From: CAZTVF01 sp964616985
GTDB lineage: Bacteria > Planctomycetota > Phycisphaerae > SM23-33
Assembly: GCA_964616985.1 (NCBI GenBank)
Contig: CAZTVF010000008.1
Location: forward strand, 1 to 64,000
DNA length: 64,000 bases
Direction: 5' to 3'
A program made the position numbers and the translations under genes. The notes under the pieces were generated by a model that was given only the letters and a program-made list of their open reading frames with translations, did not search any database and was not told where the DNA came from. Below are positions 1 through 7,975 of this stretch, one piece after another. Position 1 is the first letter of the stretch; each line of letters begins with the position of its first letter.

Positions 1-189
1 GAAGTCCGCAAGACCGTCAAGTTCGAGTTCGCCCGGACCGTGCAGGAGGTGCTGAAGATCGCCCTCACCGGCATGCGCAACGGCAAGAAGAAGAACAAGA
101 AGAAGCCCGCCCCCAACGGCAAGCGCCTCCACGCCCGCCCCGATGACAAACCCGCCGCCGCCCGCGCTGCGCGGGGGCGGGGCAAGTAA
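1..189 (+). CDS. lon: Lon protease, C-terminal end (partial)
   Basis: Only the last 62 codons are present; the gene starts before the window. The visible protein begins EVRKTVKFEFARTVQEVLK, which matches the end of the Lon protease domain, where a conserved stretch of this kind (VR..L.F.....V.EVL..AL) closes the ATP-dependent serine protease. Lon degrades damaged and regulatory proteins in the cytoplasm. After this helix comes a very basic tail rich in Lys, Arg, Pro and Ala, of about 35 residues, not found in the Escherichia coli enzyme. The assignment rests on this short stretch alone, so the family is likely but not proven. Confidence 0.65.
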   Translation, partial: EVRKTVKFEFARTVQEVLKIALTGMRNGKKKNKKKPAPNGKRLHARPDDKPAAARAARGRGK

Positions 190-547
190 TCGGTAAGCAG
201 TGAACGGTAAACAGTGAAGAGTAATCAGCCAGGTCACATGGTGAAACGTGGTTACTTCTATTTCATTGACCATGCGCAGGTGAATTGGCGCCACCGTTCG
301 CCATGCGTCGCCCGATCTTTGGGTCCCGTAGGGACCCAAACGCCACGCTTCCCCGTGCCGATCTCTCCACTTTCCAGCGATCGCTCCAAGGCGAACGGGA
401 ACACACAAATCGGTGTAAACATGCTTTTGGCCCTGCGGGCCTAAAAGCATGGCACCCGGAGCATGCCGGCGCGGGTACGCTTCGGCATGGCACCCGGCCG
501 ACCACCCGGCTACCGACCACCGGCTACTGGCTACCGGCTACTTTCTC
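190..547. other. Gene-free, repeat-bearing spacer
   Basis: No convincing gene is seen in this 358-base space between the lon end and the GH94 stop. It begins with a degenerate tandem stretch built from GGTAA and CAGTGAA units (189-226), a motif seen again at 16759, 17103 and 56237. It also holds a hairpin of the ATGCTTTT family at 417-456 and short copies of ACCGGCTACTGG-type text near 510-545 that recur near 9590. Confidence 0.6.
417..456. repeat. ATGCTTTT hairpin repeat, single copy
   Basis: The arms ATGCTTTTGGCCC and GGGCCTAAAAGCAT are complementary apart from one position and enclose a short loop, followed by GGCACCC. The same unit occurs twice in inverted orientation at 25635-25735. It is a short palindromic interspersed repeat without coding capacity. 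Confidence 0.75.
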
Positions 548-2893
548 TCACACTTCCAGCACGACGACGACCTTCACAGTCTTGCCGGCGGGGAAGATGG
601 GGAGGATGTTGCCTTCGATCTCCTTGCCGTTGACCTTGAGCCGCTTCACGCCGGCGCAGAGGCCCGAGGGGTTGGCGACGGTGATCTGGTACGTCGCGCC
701 GCGGAAGATGCGGGTGAACTCGAAGCCGCTCCAGGCGACCGGGATGCAGGGGTCGATCTGCAGGCCCGCCAGCGTCGGCCTCACGCCCAGGATGTACTGC
801 GTCGCGGCGACGTAGCTCCACGTGGCCGTGCCGGTCAGCCACGGGTTGTGGGCGATGCCGAAGTTCTTGTCCCACTTGCCGGTGACGAACTGCCCGTACA
901 CGTAGGGCTCGATCGTCCGCAGCTCGGCCCGGTCGTTCATCGTGCTGGGCTGCAGGGCCTTGTAGTATTCGTACGCGCGGTCGCCGCGGCGGAGGATCGT
1001 CTCGGCCATCATCGCCCAGGGGTTGGGGTGGCAGAAGATGGCGGCGTTTTCCTTCAGGCCCGGCGGGTAGCACACGCGGCCGGGGACGTCCTTGGTCAGG
1101 TCGGTGTGGGGCGGGGCGAACAGGTGAATGCCGAACTCGGTCGCCAGGTGCTTGTGCACGGCGTCCATGGCCTTCTCCCCGCGGCCTTCGGCGGCCACGC
1201 CGGCCAGGATGGACCACGTCTGCGTGTTCAGCCAGACCTTGGCCACCTCGCTCTGCGACGATCCGATCACGCGCCCGTCGTCCATCAGGGCCCGCACGTA
1301 CCACGCGCCGTCCCATGCGCGGTCGTTGATCAGGAAGGCGATCTGCCCCGCCCAGCCGCGGGCGAGCGCCGCCTCCTCGTCCTTGCCCGCCGCCTGCGCC
1401 AGCTGCGCGAATTCCTCGCACGCCTTGCAGAACTGCATGCTCGTCCAGATGCTCTCGCCGTGGCGGCCCAGCTGCAGCGCGTCGTTCCAGTCGGCCTGCA
1501 GCGTGAGCACCAGCCCGTTGACGCCGCGGTTGGCCATCGCGTAGTCCAGCGCCTTGCGGGCGTGCTCCAGCACCGTGCCGCTGCCGGCGTCGAGGTATTC
1601 GACGGGCTCGGACAGGAAGCCCACGTCGCCCGTCTCGCGGACGTAGCCGCCCAGGGCCAGCGGGATCCACAGGTGATCGTCGCTGTAGATGTCCTGCGGC
1701 ATCTCGCCCTGGCCGGTCTTGAGCGTCAGCGGCTGCACCTTGTGCAGCGCGCAGCCGGTGGAGTGCTGGCCGCGAAGCAGGTTGACGATGGTCTGCTTCA
1801 CCTCACCCGCCACCGTCTGGTCTACCGAGAGCGTGTCCTGCAGCGTGTCGCGATAGCCCAGGCCGTCGCGCAGGCCCGCCTCGATGAACGACGCGCTGCG
1901 CGACCAGCGGAAGGTCACGTGCGCCTGGTAGGCGTTCCACACGTTGATCATCGAGTTCATGCTCGGGTCGGGCGTGCGGCACTGGATCGTCTTGAGCCTC
2001 TTCTGCCAGTGCTCGCGCAGGGCCTGGAACTCCTGCTCCACGCGGTCGTCGGTGTAGTCGGCCCTTGCGGCGGCCCCGGCCTCCTCGGCCTTGCCCATGC
2101 CCAGGATGAAGGTGGTGCCCATCGTCTCGCCCGGCTGCAGCGTGAACTTCAGCTGCAGGCCGCCGCAGGCGTTGCCGCCGGACCCGAACGAGTTGGAGCA
2201 CTTGCCGTTCTCGACGGCGATGGGGTTGCGCTCGTCATGCCAGTTGCCGATGAACGCCTCGCGGTCGCAGTCGAAGCCCTCGATCTTGCCGGTGGCCGCG
2301 AAGTATACGTCGCGGTACTGCCAGCCCGGCACGGGTGTCGTGTAGCCGCACACGCCCCCGACGTTGCGGGTCTGGGCGACGAAAAGGATCGCCTGCAGCG
2401 CGCTCTCGGCCGTGAAGTAGGGGAAGCCGAACTCGCAGAAGCCGAAGACGTCGATCGTCCGCGGGCGGTTGGAGTGGTTGGTGAGCGAGAACTTCCAGAT
2501 CTCCCTCGCCCCCTCCAGCGGCACGAAGTAGAGGCACGATGAGGCGATGCCCTTGTAGCGCGATTCGATTTTGGTGTAGCCCAGCCCGTGGCGGCAGACG
2601 ACCTTCTGCTTGTCCAGCGGCTTGTGCACCGGGGCCCAGGAGTTGGACCAGTAGTCGCCCGTCTCGTCGCGAAGGTAGATGTAGCGGCCGGGACGGTCGT
2701 AGGGCACCGAATTGAAGCGGTACCGCAGGACGCGGTCCTGGCCGGGGGACTTCCAGAAGCTGTAGCCGCCGGCGTTGTTGGAGATGATGGCGCAATACTC
2801 GCCGTCGCCGAGGTAGTTGATCCAGGGCTTGGGGGTGTCAGGGCGCTCGATCACGTATTCGCACTTGCGGTCGTCAAAATGGCCGTATTGCAT
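548..2893 (-). CDS. GH94 cellobiose phosphorylase-like enzyme
   Basis: A 781-residue cytoplasmic glycoside phosphorylase of family GH94. The N-terminus (MQYGHFDDRKCEYVI, then PWINYLG and an AGGYSF motif) closely resembles known cellobiose phosphorylases, which cleave cellobiose with phosphate to glucose 1-phosphate and glucose. The catalytic-acid region DWNDAL lies around residues 468-473, and the length fits the family (about 800). No signal peptide is seen. The start at 2893 was chosen because AAGGAG lies 6 bases upstream and the product begins as family members do; an upstream in-frame start at 2950 is less likely. The gene stands alone. Related specificities in GH94 (chitobiose, cellodextrin, laminaribiose) cannot be excluded from sequence reading. 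Confidence 0.88.
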   Translation of the reverse strand: MQYGHFDDRKCEYVIERPDTPKPWINYLGDGEYCAIISNNAGGYSFWKSPGQDRVLRYRFNSVPYDRPGRYIYLRDETGDYWSNSWAPVHKPLDKQKVVCRHGLGYTKIESRYKGIASSCLYFVPLEGAREIWKFSLTNHSNRPRTIDVFGFCEFGFPYFTAESALQAILFVAQTRNVGGVCGYTTPVPGWQYRDVYFAATGKIEGFDCDREAFIGNWHDERNPIAVENGKCSNSFGSGGNACGGLQLKFTLQPGETMGTTFILGMGKAEEAGAAARADYTDDRVEQEFQALREHWQKRLKTIQCRTPDPSMNSMINVWNAYQAHVTFRWSRSASFIEAGLRDGLGYRDTLQDTLSVDQTVAGEVKQTIVNLLRGQHSTGCALHKVQPLTLKTGQGEMPQDIYSDDHLWIPLALGGYVRETGDVGFLSEPVEYLDAGSGTVLEHARKALDYAMANRGVNGLVLTLQADWNDALQLGRHGESIWTSMQFCKACEEFAQLAQAAGKDEEAALARGWAGQIAFLINDRAWDGAWYVRALMDDGRVIGSSQSEVAKVWLNTQTWSILAGVAAEGRGEKAMDAVHKHLATEFGIHLFAPPHTDLTKDVPGRVCYPPGLKENAAIFCHPNPWAMMAETILRRGDRAYEYYKALQPSTMNDRAELRTIEPYVYGQFVTGKWDKNFGIAHNPWLTGTATWSYVAATQYILGVRPTLAGLQIDPCIPVAWSGFEFTRIFRGATYQITVANPSGLCAGVKRLKVNGKEIEGNILPIFPAGKTVKVVVVLEV

Positions 2894-2988
2894 GGTGAGC
2901 TCCTTCTTTTGGCAGCCCCCTAACTTACTGTCGCCGCGGGTTGTGAACAAGAAGCCACGCCGCCGTCAGATGAAAATCCCTCGCGGTT

Positions 2989-3669
2989 GTGCAAAATGAA
3001 CCCGAGCAGGCCCGCCTGCGGCGGGAATGACCAAGGTCAAATGACCAATGACTAAGGACACACGCCGGGATCTAGACAGGTCGGTGCCACCCCCAAACTT
3101 GTTTGGGGTGAGAACAGCCACCGGGTCCGGTGCGTCAACGACCCCCAGCATACCCGCTGCCGTAGAAACCCCACCGCAGGCCATGCACCCAAAGACAGTC
3201 GCATAGGTCTTTGAGACTCCATCTGCCGTCGGGTGAGGATAAACTCGGTGCCGCCTACGCACCCCCAAACCAGTTTGGGGGTGGCACCGGCGAGGCTCGT
3301 CCGGGTCACTTGGGGTGCCTGCCGAAGCGTATTCGCGCCGGCATGCTCGCGAGCGGACGGTCGACGGCACCATAGCGACGGTGGACTGCAAAACGAACCC
3401 GGCGTTGACAAAGCCAACGCTCTCGGCTGTGCTCGGCGTCCGCCCCCGGCGGGCGACGGTGGAATCGGCAAAACGAACCCGACATTGACACTACCAAACG
3501 CACTTGGCTTTGTTTTGTATCCTGCATCCGACGCCGCCGCCGGGACGGTGGGGCTGCAAAACGAACCCGGGCTCGTCGCGCGGGACGCTTTGGGGTCTCG
3601 CTTCGCACCACGGAGTGGAAGGGCCTGGCGCCAGGGCCGCGAGCAACGTGAGATGGAAGAACGAACCCG
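2989..3669 (+). repeat. Five-copy TGCAAAACGAACCCG direct repeat
   Basis: Copies of the motif, with 0-3 changes, begin near 2989, 3386, 3467, 3554 and 3656, all in the same orientation. Three are preceded by GACGGTGG at nearly the same distance and two are followed by TTGACA. The spacing is about 81, 87 and 102 bases for the last four. The intervening sequence is not conserved overall, so this is neither a simple tandem repeat nor a CRISPR array. Confidence 0.6.
3083..3289. repeat. REPIN-like inverted pair of the CACCCCCAAAC family
   Basis: The left palindrome (core 3088-3110) and right palindrome (core 3260-3283) each consist of CACCCCCAAAC, two variable bases, and GTTTGGGG(G)TG. The left one is preceded by GGTGC and the right one followed by GGCACC, so the two units face each other. 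This is the layout of two REP sequences in inverse orientation. Confidence 0.8.
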
Positions 3670-3858
3670 AGCATCGGGCCCAGCGGGCTAAACATCAGGC
3701 GTAAATCATGTGGTGGTCGTGCGTTGCACGTCTCCACCTAGACGACGGTACGCACAAACGTCCCCCAAACCGGAAGCCAAAGCGGCCACTTGACAAGTAA
3801 AACTTCCCCCGGCTCCCAGCGGGGCAAGTCCCCTCCCGCCCGCATTCGCCATCCGCTT

Positions 3859-4785
3859 CTATTCCTTCTTCATGTCCTTCATCGCCTCGATCTGCTCGAG
3901 CACCCACTGCTGGCGGAAGGCCTGGATGGTGGCGTGCCCGGCCAGCGGCGAGGGCTCGAGCTTCTTGGGGCAGCGGGCGGCATCGAAGATCCTCTGGCCC
4001 TGCGCGTAGGGCACCACGATGTCCAAGTACCCGTGGCCCAGGATCAGCGGGCATTGCAGCTGGGCCGCCGCGTCGACGGCGGAGGAGTCGTTGGGGTCGA
4101 AGCCGCCGATCTGCCCCGCCCTGGCCACCGCGCGGTCGAGCTCGGCCTCGCCCAGGGCGGGCATGAGCAGCCGGCCCACGTCGCGGATGCCCCCCGGCGC
4201 CGCCAGCGCCATCACGCCCTTGCAGCGCGGGTCGAAGGCCGCGTACTGGATGGCCACGCACGCGCCCATCGAGGCGCCGAAGGCGTAGAACGGCTCGTGC
4301 ACGTCGCCGGCCGCCAGCAGCGAATCCATCACCGCCCGCACGTCGCGTTTTTCCTTCGCGCCCCAGGTGATGTATTGGCCGCCGCTGTCGCCGTGGGCGC
4401 GGTTGTCCACCAGCACCGCGTCGTAGCCATTGGCCGCGACGTGCTCGGCTACCGACATGAACCACGACTTTGATCCCATCAGCGGGTGGAGGATAGCCAC
4501 TGTGCCCCTGGACGCCGCGACGGCCGGCGCGGTGGTGGCCCCCGCGGCCGCAACGGCGCGGGCGCGCAGGACCCACACGTCGATCATCGTGCCATCGCAA
4601 CCGGCGATGCGGGCGTGGCGGTCGATCCTCCCTCGCGACTGCAACTGCTCGGACGAGCCCGCCGCCACCAGCATCACCTTCCCCATCCCCGACGCCGGCT
4701 CGATGATCGCCCGGGCCTGGTTCTCATCGCCGCAGCCGGCGACGAGCAGGAGAGACACGAGCATCGTTGTGGCCATGGTCTTCAT
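3859..4785 (-). CDS. Alpha/beta-hydrolase lipoprotein
   Basis: A 308-residue predicted lipoprotein. The N-terminus has a short hydrophobic signal ending in the lipobox LVAGC, so it should be anchored at a membrane by a lipidated Cys. The rest is an alpha/beta-hydrolase fold: a strand before HPLMGS, the nucleophile elbow GASMG near residue 172, an Asp in GHGYLDIVVP and a His in AGHATIQ complete a plausible Ser-Asp-His triad. The substrate is unknown; acyl-ester or peptidase activity would fit. The ATG overlaps the stop of the upstream GH38 gene (TGATG), so the two are probably translationally coupled. A GTG one codon earlier is an alternative start. Confidence 0.75.
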   Translation of the reverse strand: MKTMATTMLVSLLLVAGCGDENQARAIIEPASGMGKVMLVAAGSSEQLQSRGRIDRHARIAGCDGTMIDVWVLRARAVAAAGATTAPAVAASRGTVAILHPLMGSKSWFMSVAEHVAANGYDAVLVDNRAHGDSGGQYITWGAKEKRDVRAVMDSLLAAGDVHEPFYAFGASMGACVAIQYAAFDPRCKGVMALAAPGGIRDVGRLLMPALGEAELDRAVARAGQIGGFDPNDSSAVDAAAQLQCPLILGHGYLDIVVPYAQGQRIFDAARCPKKLEPSPLAGHATIQAFRQQWVLEQIEAMKDMKKE

Positions 4786-7451
4786 CACATCTCCACTCGT
4801 ACCGTTGCGATCTCCCAGGGGCGGAGCTTCAGCGTGATCTTACCATCGGCGATCTCCAGCGGCTCGCCGCCGCGCTCGAGGAGGTTGGTCCTGGCCGCGG
4901 AGCGAATGGGTCCGACGGTGCCACCCTCAAGCGTAGCGCCAGCGAAGCTTGGGGGTGTCTTGGAGGATCTCGACGATGCCGTGCTCTCGGCAGCATTGCA
5001 CCCCCAAGCTGCGCCCTTCGGGCTTCCGCTTGAGGGTGGCACCGCGCCGTTGAACAAGATGCTCGCGACGCCGTCGCGGCCGCGATATTCGGCGAGGCGA
5101 AGGATGATCGAGCGGCCGTCCTCGCTGCGCTTCACGGCGGCCAGGCGGATGTTGTCGGACTGCACCTGCGGGGCGTGCGATACATTCAGCCGCCCGTTCA
5201 CGGCGGCCAGGCCGGCGTTGTAGGCCTCGGCGTCGGCGACGACGCGGCTGTCGGCGAAGGGCGTGTCGTAGGCGGCCAGTGCGTAATGGAAGTGGTGGTG
5301 GCCCTCGTCGCGCATGCCGTCGTAATCGGTCATCGTGTAGTACTGCGGCTCGTGCAGGAACGTGGGGATGGCCGGGCTGCGAAGCACCGACAGCAGCATC
5401 GTCTGCGCATAGGGGCCGTCGGGTTCCATGCCGTACGACGGCAGGCCGCGGTTGAGCAGCGCCACCGACGCCCGCGGCGACTGAATGCCCGCCCAGTTGA
5501 CGGCCGGCCAGTCGCCGTTGGGCATGGTCCACTGGCCGAACTGCGGCGCGTAGGGCTGGCGCTCGATCATGCCGTATGGAATGCCATAGATATTTGAGCC
5601 CACGAAGGGCGCGGGCATGGCGATGCGGAGTCGGTAGTTGAACGTCCGCCAGTCGACGCGGGCCTCGAAGTCCACGCGGTCGATGCCGTCGTACAGCGTG
5701 ATCGTGCTGCCGCACTCGAAGCCGCCGCTGTTGGCCACGCGGCCCCAGATTGCGGTCTTGAAATGCAGGCGCTGGTACGCAGGCGTCCGCTCGGCCGCGA
5801 CGAGCTCGGTGCTGCCGGCCAGGGGCTGGCGGTCGCGGTGCGGGTTCAGCGTGGTCCAGGGCGAGCCTTCGTCGCGCTCGAGGATCAGCTCGTTGGGACG
5901 GTACGTGCGTCGCTCGCTGATGGGGCGGCCGAGGCGCTTGTCCACGATGCGGAGGAGGCCCTGCGCGTCGCCCTCGACGCGGAAGCGGGCGTTCTCGATC
6001 ACCGGTTGCGCCAGCTTCACGGGGCGCCGCCGCGGCGCGGCGGAGAAGCGGTACTCGCTGGCGCCCATCGCCGGGGCCGTGGCGATGAACTCGATGCCCG
6101 TCTTGCCGCCTCCCCGCGGCAGGCAGGACACGACCTTCGCCGGCCGGCCTGATGCGTCGACCACCTTCGCCCCCGTCAGCGTGCCCGGCACCTCGGCCGT
6201 CACCACCTGCGTGGCCGCCTCGTGCGTGGGGTTGAAGACCGACACCGTGCGGGCCGCCGGCGAGGCCAGCGCCGCCGCCGCGCCCTTCCGCACGCCCTCG
6301 ACGAGCGCCTCGATCTCGGCGGCGGTGAAGATCTGTTCGCGATACGCCTCGTCCACGTGCGTGGCCGTCACCGCGTCGTGGAACATCATGAACAGCAGCT
6401 TCTCCCACGCCAGGGACAGGGCCTCGGCCGGGTACGTCGCGCCGCGCACCGACGCCAGCGCCGCCAGCGTCTCGGCCGTCAGCAATGCGTACTCCTGCCC
6501 GCGCACGATCTGCTTGAGCTTGATCCGCGTGACCAGGCAGCCGGAGTTGTTGGGGTTGGCCTCCAGCGAGTTGTGCAGCAGGGCCGCCGGCGGGTCATCC
6601 ACCCGCGCCACCTTGTCGGCCACCTGCGCGAAGATCTCCTCGCCGATGGCGAAGCGCACGTCATAGCGGCCGGCGAGGCGGGCGGCCCAGTCGATGATCG
6701 CCGGGTTGGGCAGCAGTTCCTCCGGGGTCCGCGCGACCTGCGCCACGCCCGCGCGGCGCACGAGCTTCTCGTCGAAATCCTGCGGCAGGCGGCAGCGGAG
6801 CTTCTCGTGGATGCCGCGGTGATTGCACCGGCGGCACCCGCGGCCATGACAATGCGGGCAGGGCGGGTACTTGTCGCACCCGCCGTCGCCGCCGACGCGG
6901 GGGATGTCGCCGGTGAAGATCGTCGAGCCGTCGAGCCCGCGCCAGTACTCGCCGCGGACCGGCGAGTAGCTGATGCCCGTCACCCACGCGATCTCGCACT
7001 GGCGGAAGATCTGCGGCAGCTGGGCGGGGTTGCCGAACGCGTCGTTGCGGATGCCCCGCCGCGTCGTCTGCCCCAGCGTGTTCTGCGCCCACAACAGGCC
7101 GGTGACGAAGTTGCGGACGATGCTCTCGCCGAGCACCATGTTGCCGTCGATGATGTTGTCGCCCGCGCCGCTGACCTCCAGGCGGCCGGCGGCAACGAGC
7201 TTGCGAAGCTCGGCCAGCTGGCGCGGGTGGCGGCGGAGGTAGTTCCTCGCCACGGCCGTCGACTCGATGGAGAACTTGTACCGCGGGTTGCGCCTGGCCA
7301 TCGCGAGGTTGTCGGTGATGTAGAAGTCCTCGATGTCGGCGTAGGACACGAACACGTCGCCCTTGAACTCCAGCGGCCTCTGCCAGCATCGCCGCCAGGT
7401 GAGATCGAAGTGATTGTTCGTCAGCACGTAGAGCGTGGGCTTTTTCTTCAT
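4785..7451 (-). CDS. GH38 alpha-mannosidase with in-frame repeat insertion
   Basis: An 888-residue glycoside hydrolase of family GH38. The N-terminal HFDLTW motif supplies His and Asp zinc ligands, and the nucleophile region reads NDAFGNPAQLPQ near residue 140. There is no signal peptide, so it should act in the cytoplasm on manno-oligosaccharides. Two things are odd. A Cys-rich knuckle (CPHCHGRGCRRCNHRG, near residues 200-215) resembles a DnaJ-type zinc site. Residues 803-845 are encoded by a palindromic repeat pair inserted in frame (4916-5044); without it the C-terminus reads smoothly as FNG-PIRSAARTNLLERG. There is no Shine-Dalgarno sequence; a promoter-like pair ends 6 bases before the ATG. 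The downstream hydrolase overlaps by one base. Confidence 0.85.
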   Translation of the reverse strand: MKKKPTLYVLTNNHFDLTWRRCWQRPLEFKGDVFVSYADIEDFYITDNLAMARRNPRYKFSIESTAVARNYLRRHPRQLAELRKLVAAGRLEVSGAGDNIIDGNMVLGESIVRNFVTGLLWAQNTLGQTTRRGIRNDAFGNPAQLPQIFRQCEIAWVTGISYSPVRGEYWRGLDGSTIFTGDIPRVGGDGGCDKYPPCPHCHGRGCRRCNHRGIHEKLRCRLPQDFDEKLVRRAGVAQVARTPEELLPNPAIIDWAARLAGRYDVRFAIGEEIFAQVADKVARVDDPPAALLHNSLEANPNNSGCLVTRIKLKQIVRGQEYALLTAETLAALASVRGATYPAEALSLAWEKLLFMMFHDAVTATHVDEAYREQIFTAAEIEALVEGVRKGAAAALASPAARTVSVFNPTHEAATQVVTAEVPGTLTGAKVVDASGRPAKVVSCLPRGGGKTGIEFIATAPAMGASEYRFSAAPRRRPVKLAQPVIENARFRVEGDAQGLLRIVDKRLGRPISERRTYRPNELILERDEGSPWTTLNPHRDRQPLAGSTELVAAERTPAYQRLHFKTAIWGRVANSGGFECGSTITLYDGIDRVDFEARVDWRTFNYRLRIAMPAPFVGSNIYGIPYGMIERQPYAPQFGQWTMPNGDWPAVNWAGIQSPRASVALLNRGLPSYGMEPDGPYAQTMLLSVLRSPAIPTFLHEPQYYTMTDYDGMRDEGHHHFHYALAAYDTPFADSRVVADAEAYNAGLAAVNGRLNVSHAPQVQSDNIRLAAVKRSEDGRSIILRLAEYRGRDGVASILFNGAVPPSSGSPKGAAWGCNAAESTASSRSSKTPPSFAGATLEGGTVGPIRSAARTNLLERGGEPLEIADGKITLKLRPWEIATVRVEM
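4916..5044. repeat. REPIN-like pair inserted in frame in the GH38 gene
   Basis: The outer ends CGGTGCCACCCTCAAGCG and CGCTTGAGGGTGGCACCG are perfect inverted repeats of 18 bases. Inside are two hairpins (4922-4957 and about 5000-5038), each with CACCC(C/T)CAAGC pairing to GCTTG(G/A)GGGTG. The unit is 129 bases long, exactly 43 codons, and keeps the GH38 frame open. It is a longer-loop variant of the CACCCCCAAAC family found between genes. Confidence 0.85.
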
Positions 7452-7457
7452 GCCAAA

Positions 7458-7486
7458 AGGCTACCGCATCGCGGGGGCGCGGGCAA
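7458..7486 (-). promoter_or_regulatory. Promoter for GH38 gene, leaderless type
   Basis: On the minus strand TTGCCC (7481-7486), 17 bases, TAGCCT (7458-7463), then 6 bases to the ATG at 7451. A transcript started at the usual distance from the -10 would begin at the ATG itself. Confidence 0.5.
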
Positions 7487-7655
7487 TTGCCGATTGAGAA
7501 TGACGGGCGGGGACGATGCCCGGGTCTTGGCGAGAATGGGGACAGAGAGCGGGATTATGGGGATTAGCGGATTGCACGGAGAGGAAGGGCCAATCGCCTT
7601 CGCTCTTTGTGATCCGCCGGTTACTTCGGGCGGCGTCTCGCGGGCTCGTGAGGCA

Positions 7656-7699
7656 TGTGGAGAAGATGTGAGCAAACCCGCTGTGGAAAATTTTCCACA
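7656..7699. promoter_or_regulatory. DnaA-box-like sites upstream of dnaA
   Basis: An 18-base perfect palindrome (7682-7699) contains TTTTCCACA on both strands, and TTCTCCACA lies on the minus strand at 7656-7664. Each differs from the consensus box TTATCCACA in one position. They lie 280-320 bases before dnaA and may serve autoregulation or origin function. Confidence 0.45.
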
Positions 7700-7774
7700 C
7701 GCTATCCATCCGAAGGCTCGGCGACTTGCGCGCGGGGGATTTGGCGGCGCGAGAAAGTGAGGGCGGAATTCTTT

Positions 7775-7803
7775 TTGACTCTGCCGGGGGGTGGAAGTAG
7801 ACT
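7775..7803 (+). promoter_or_regulatory. Probable dnaA promoter
   Basis: TTGACT (7775-7780), 17 bases, TAGACT (7798-7803). It would give a leader of about 165 bases ahead of the dnaA ATG, containing the stem-loop at 7815-7879. Confidence 0.5.
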
Positions 7804-7814
7804 GCGCCGCAGTG

Positions 7815-7879
7815 CTGCAGGAGTGGCACTCGCAGGCATGCAAGGATGTATCAAGTCGGCCAATGGAGTGCCACTGCAG
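7815..7879 (+). promoter_or_regulatory. Stem-loop in the dnaA leader
   Basis: CTGCAGGAGTGGCACTC (7815-7831) pairs with GAGTGCCACTGCAG (7866-7879) with a two-base bulge and a loop of 34 bases. It starts about a dozen bases after the predicted -10 box, so it would form near the 5' end of the dnaA message. Confidence 0.5.
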
Positions 7880-7975
7880 TCGTCGCCACCCCTCCGCAAG
7901 TTGTCGCACTTTAAAGCAAAACCGTAGTCCGTGTGCGCTATTCGCTCGCGCATTTTTGGCTGGGGAGCCAACTAT

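Larger units (their letters stand above)
2894..3858. other. 965-base gene-free region with two repeat systems
   Basis: No credible coding sequence is seen. The region holds a REPIN-like pair (3083-3289) and five copies of a TGCAAAACGAACCCG motif (2989-3669). Short open frames here have no start signals and run through the repeats. Confidence 0.6.

Noticed and set aside
449..2542. Long open frame opposite the GH94 gene
   Set aside because: It is antisense to a clear GH94 enzyme, rich in Ala, Arg and His from GC-biased codons, and has no start signal or recognisable motif.
2989..3669. Possible CRISPR array
   Set aside because: The repeated motif is only about 15 bases, spacing varies from 81 to almost 400 bases and there are no cas genes.
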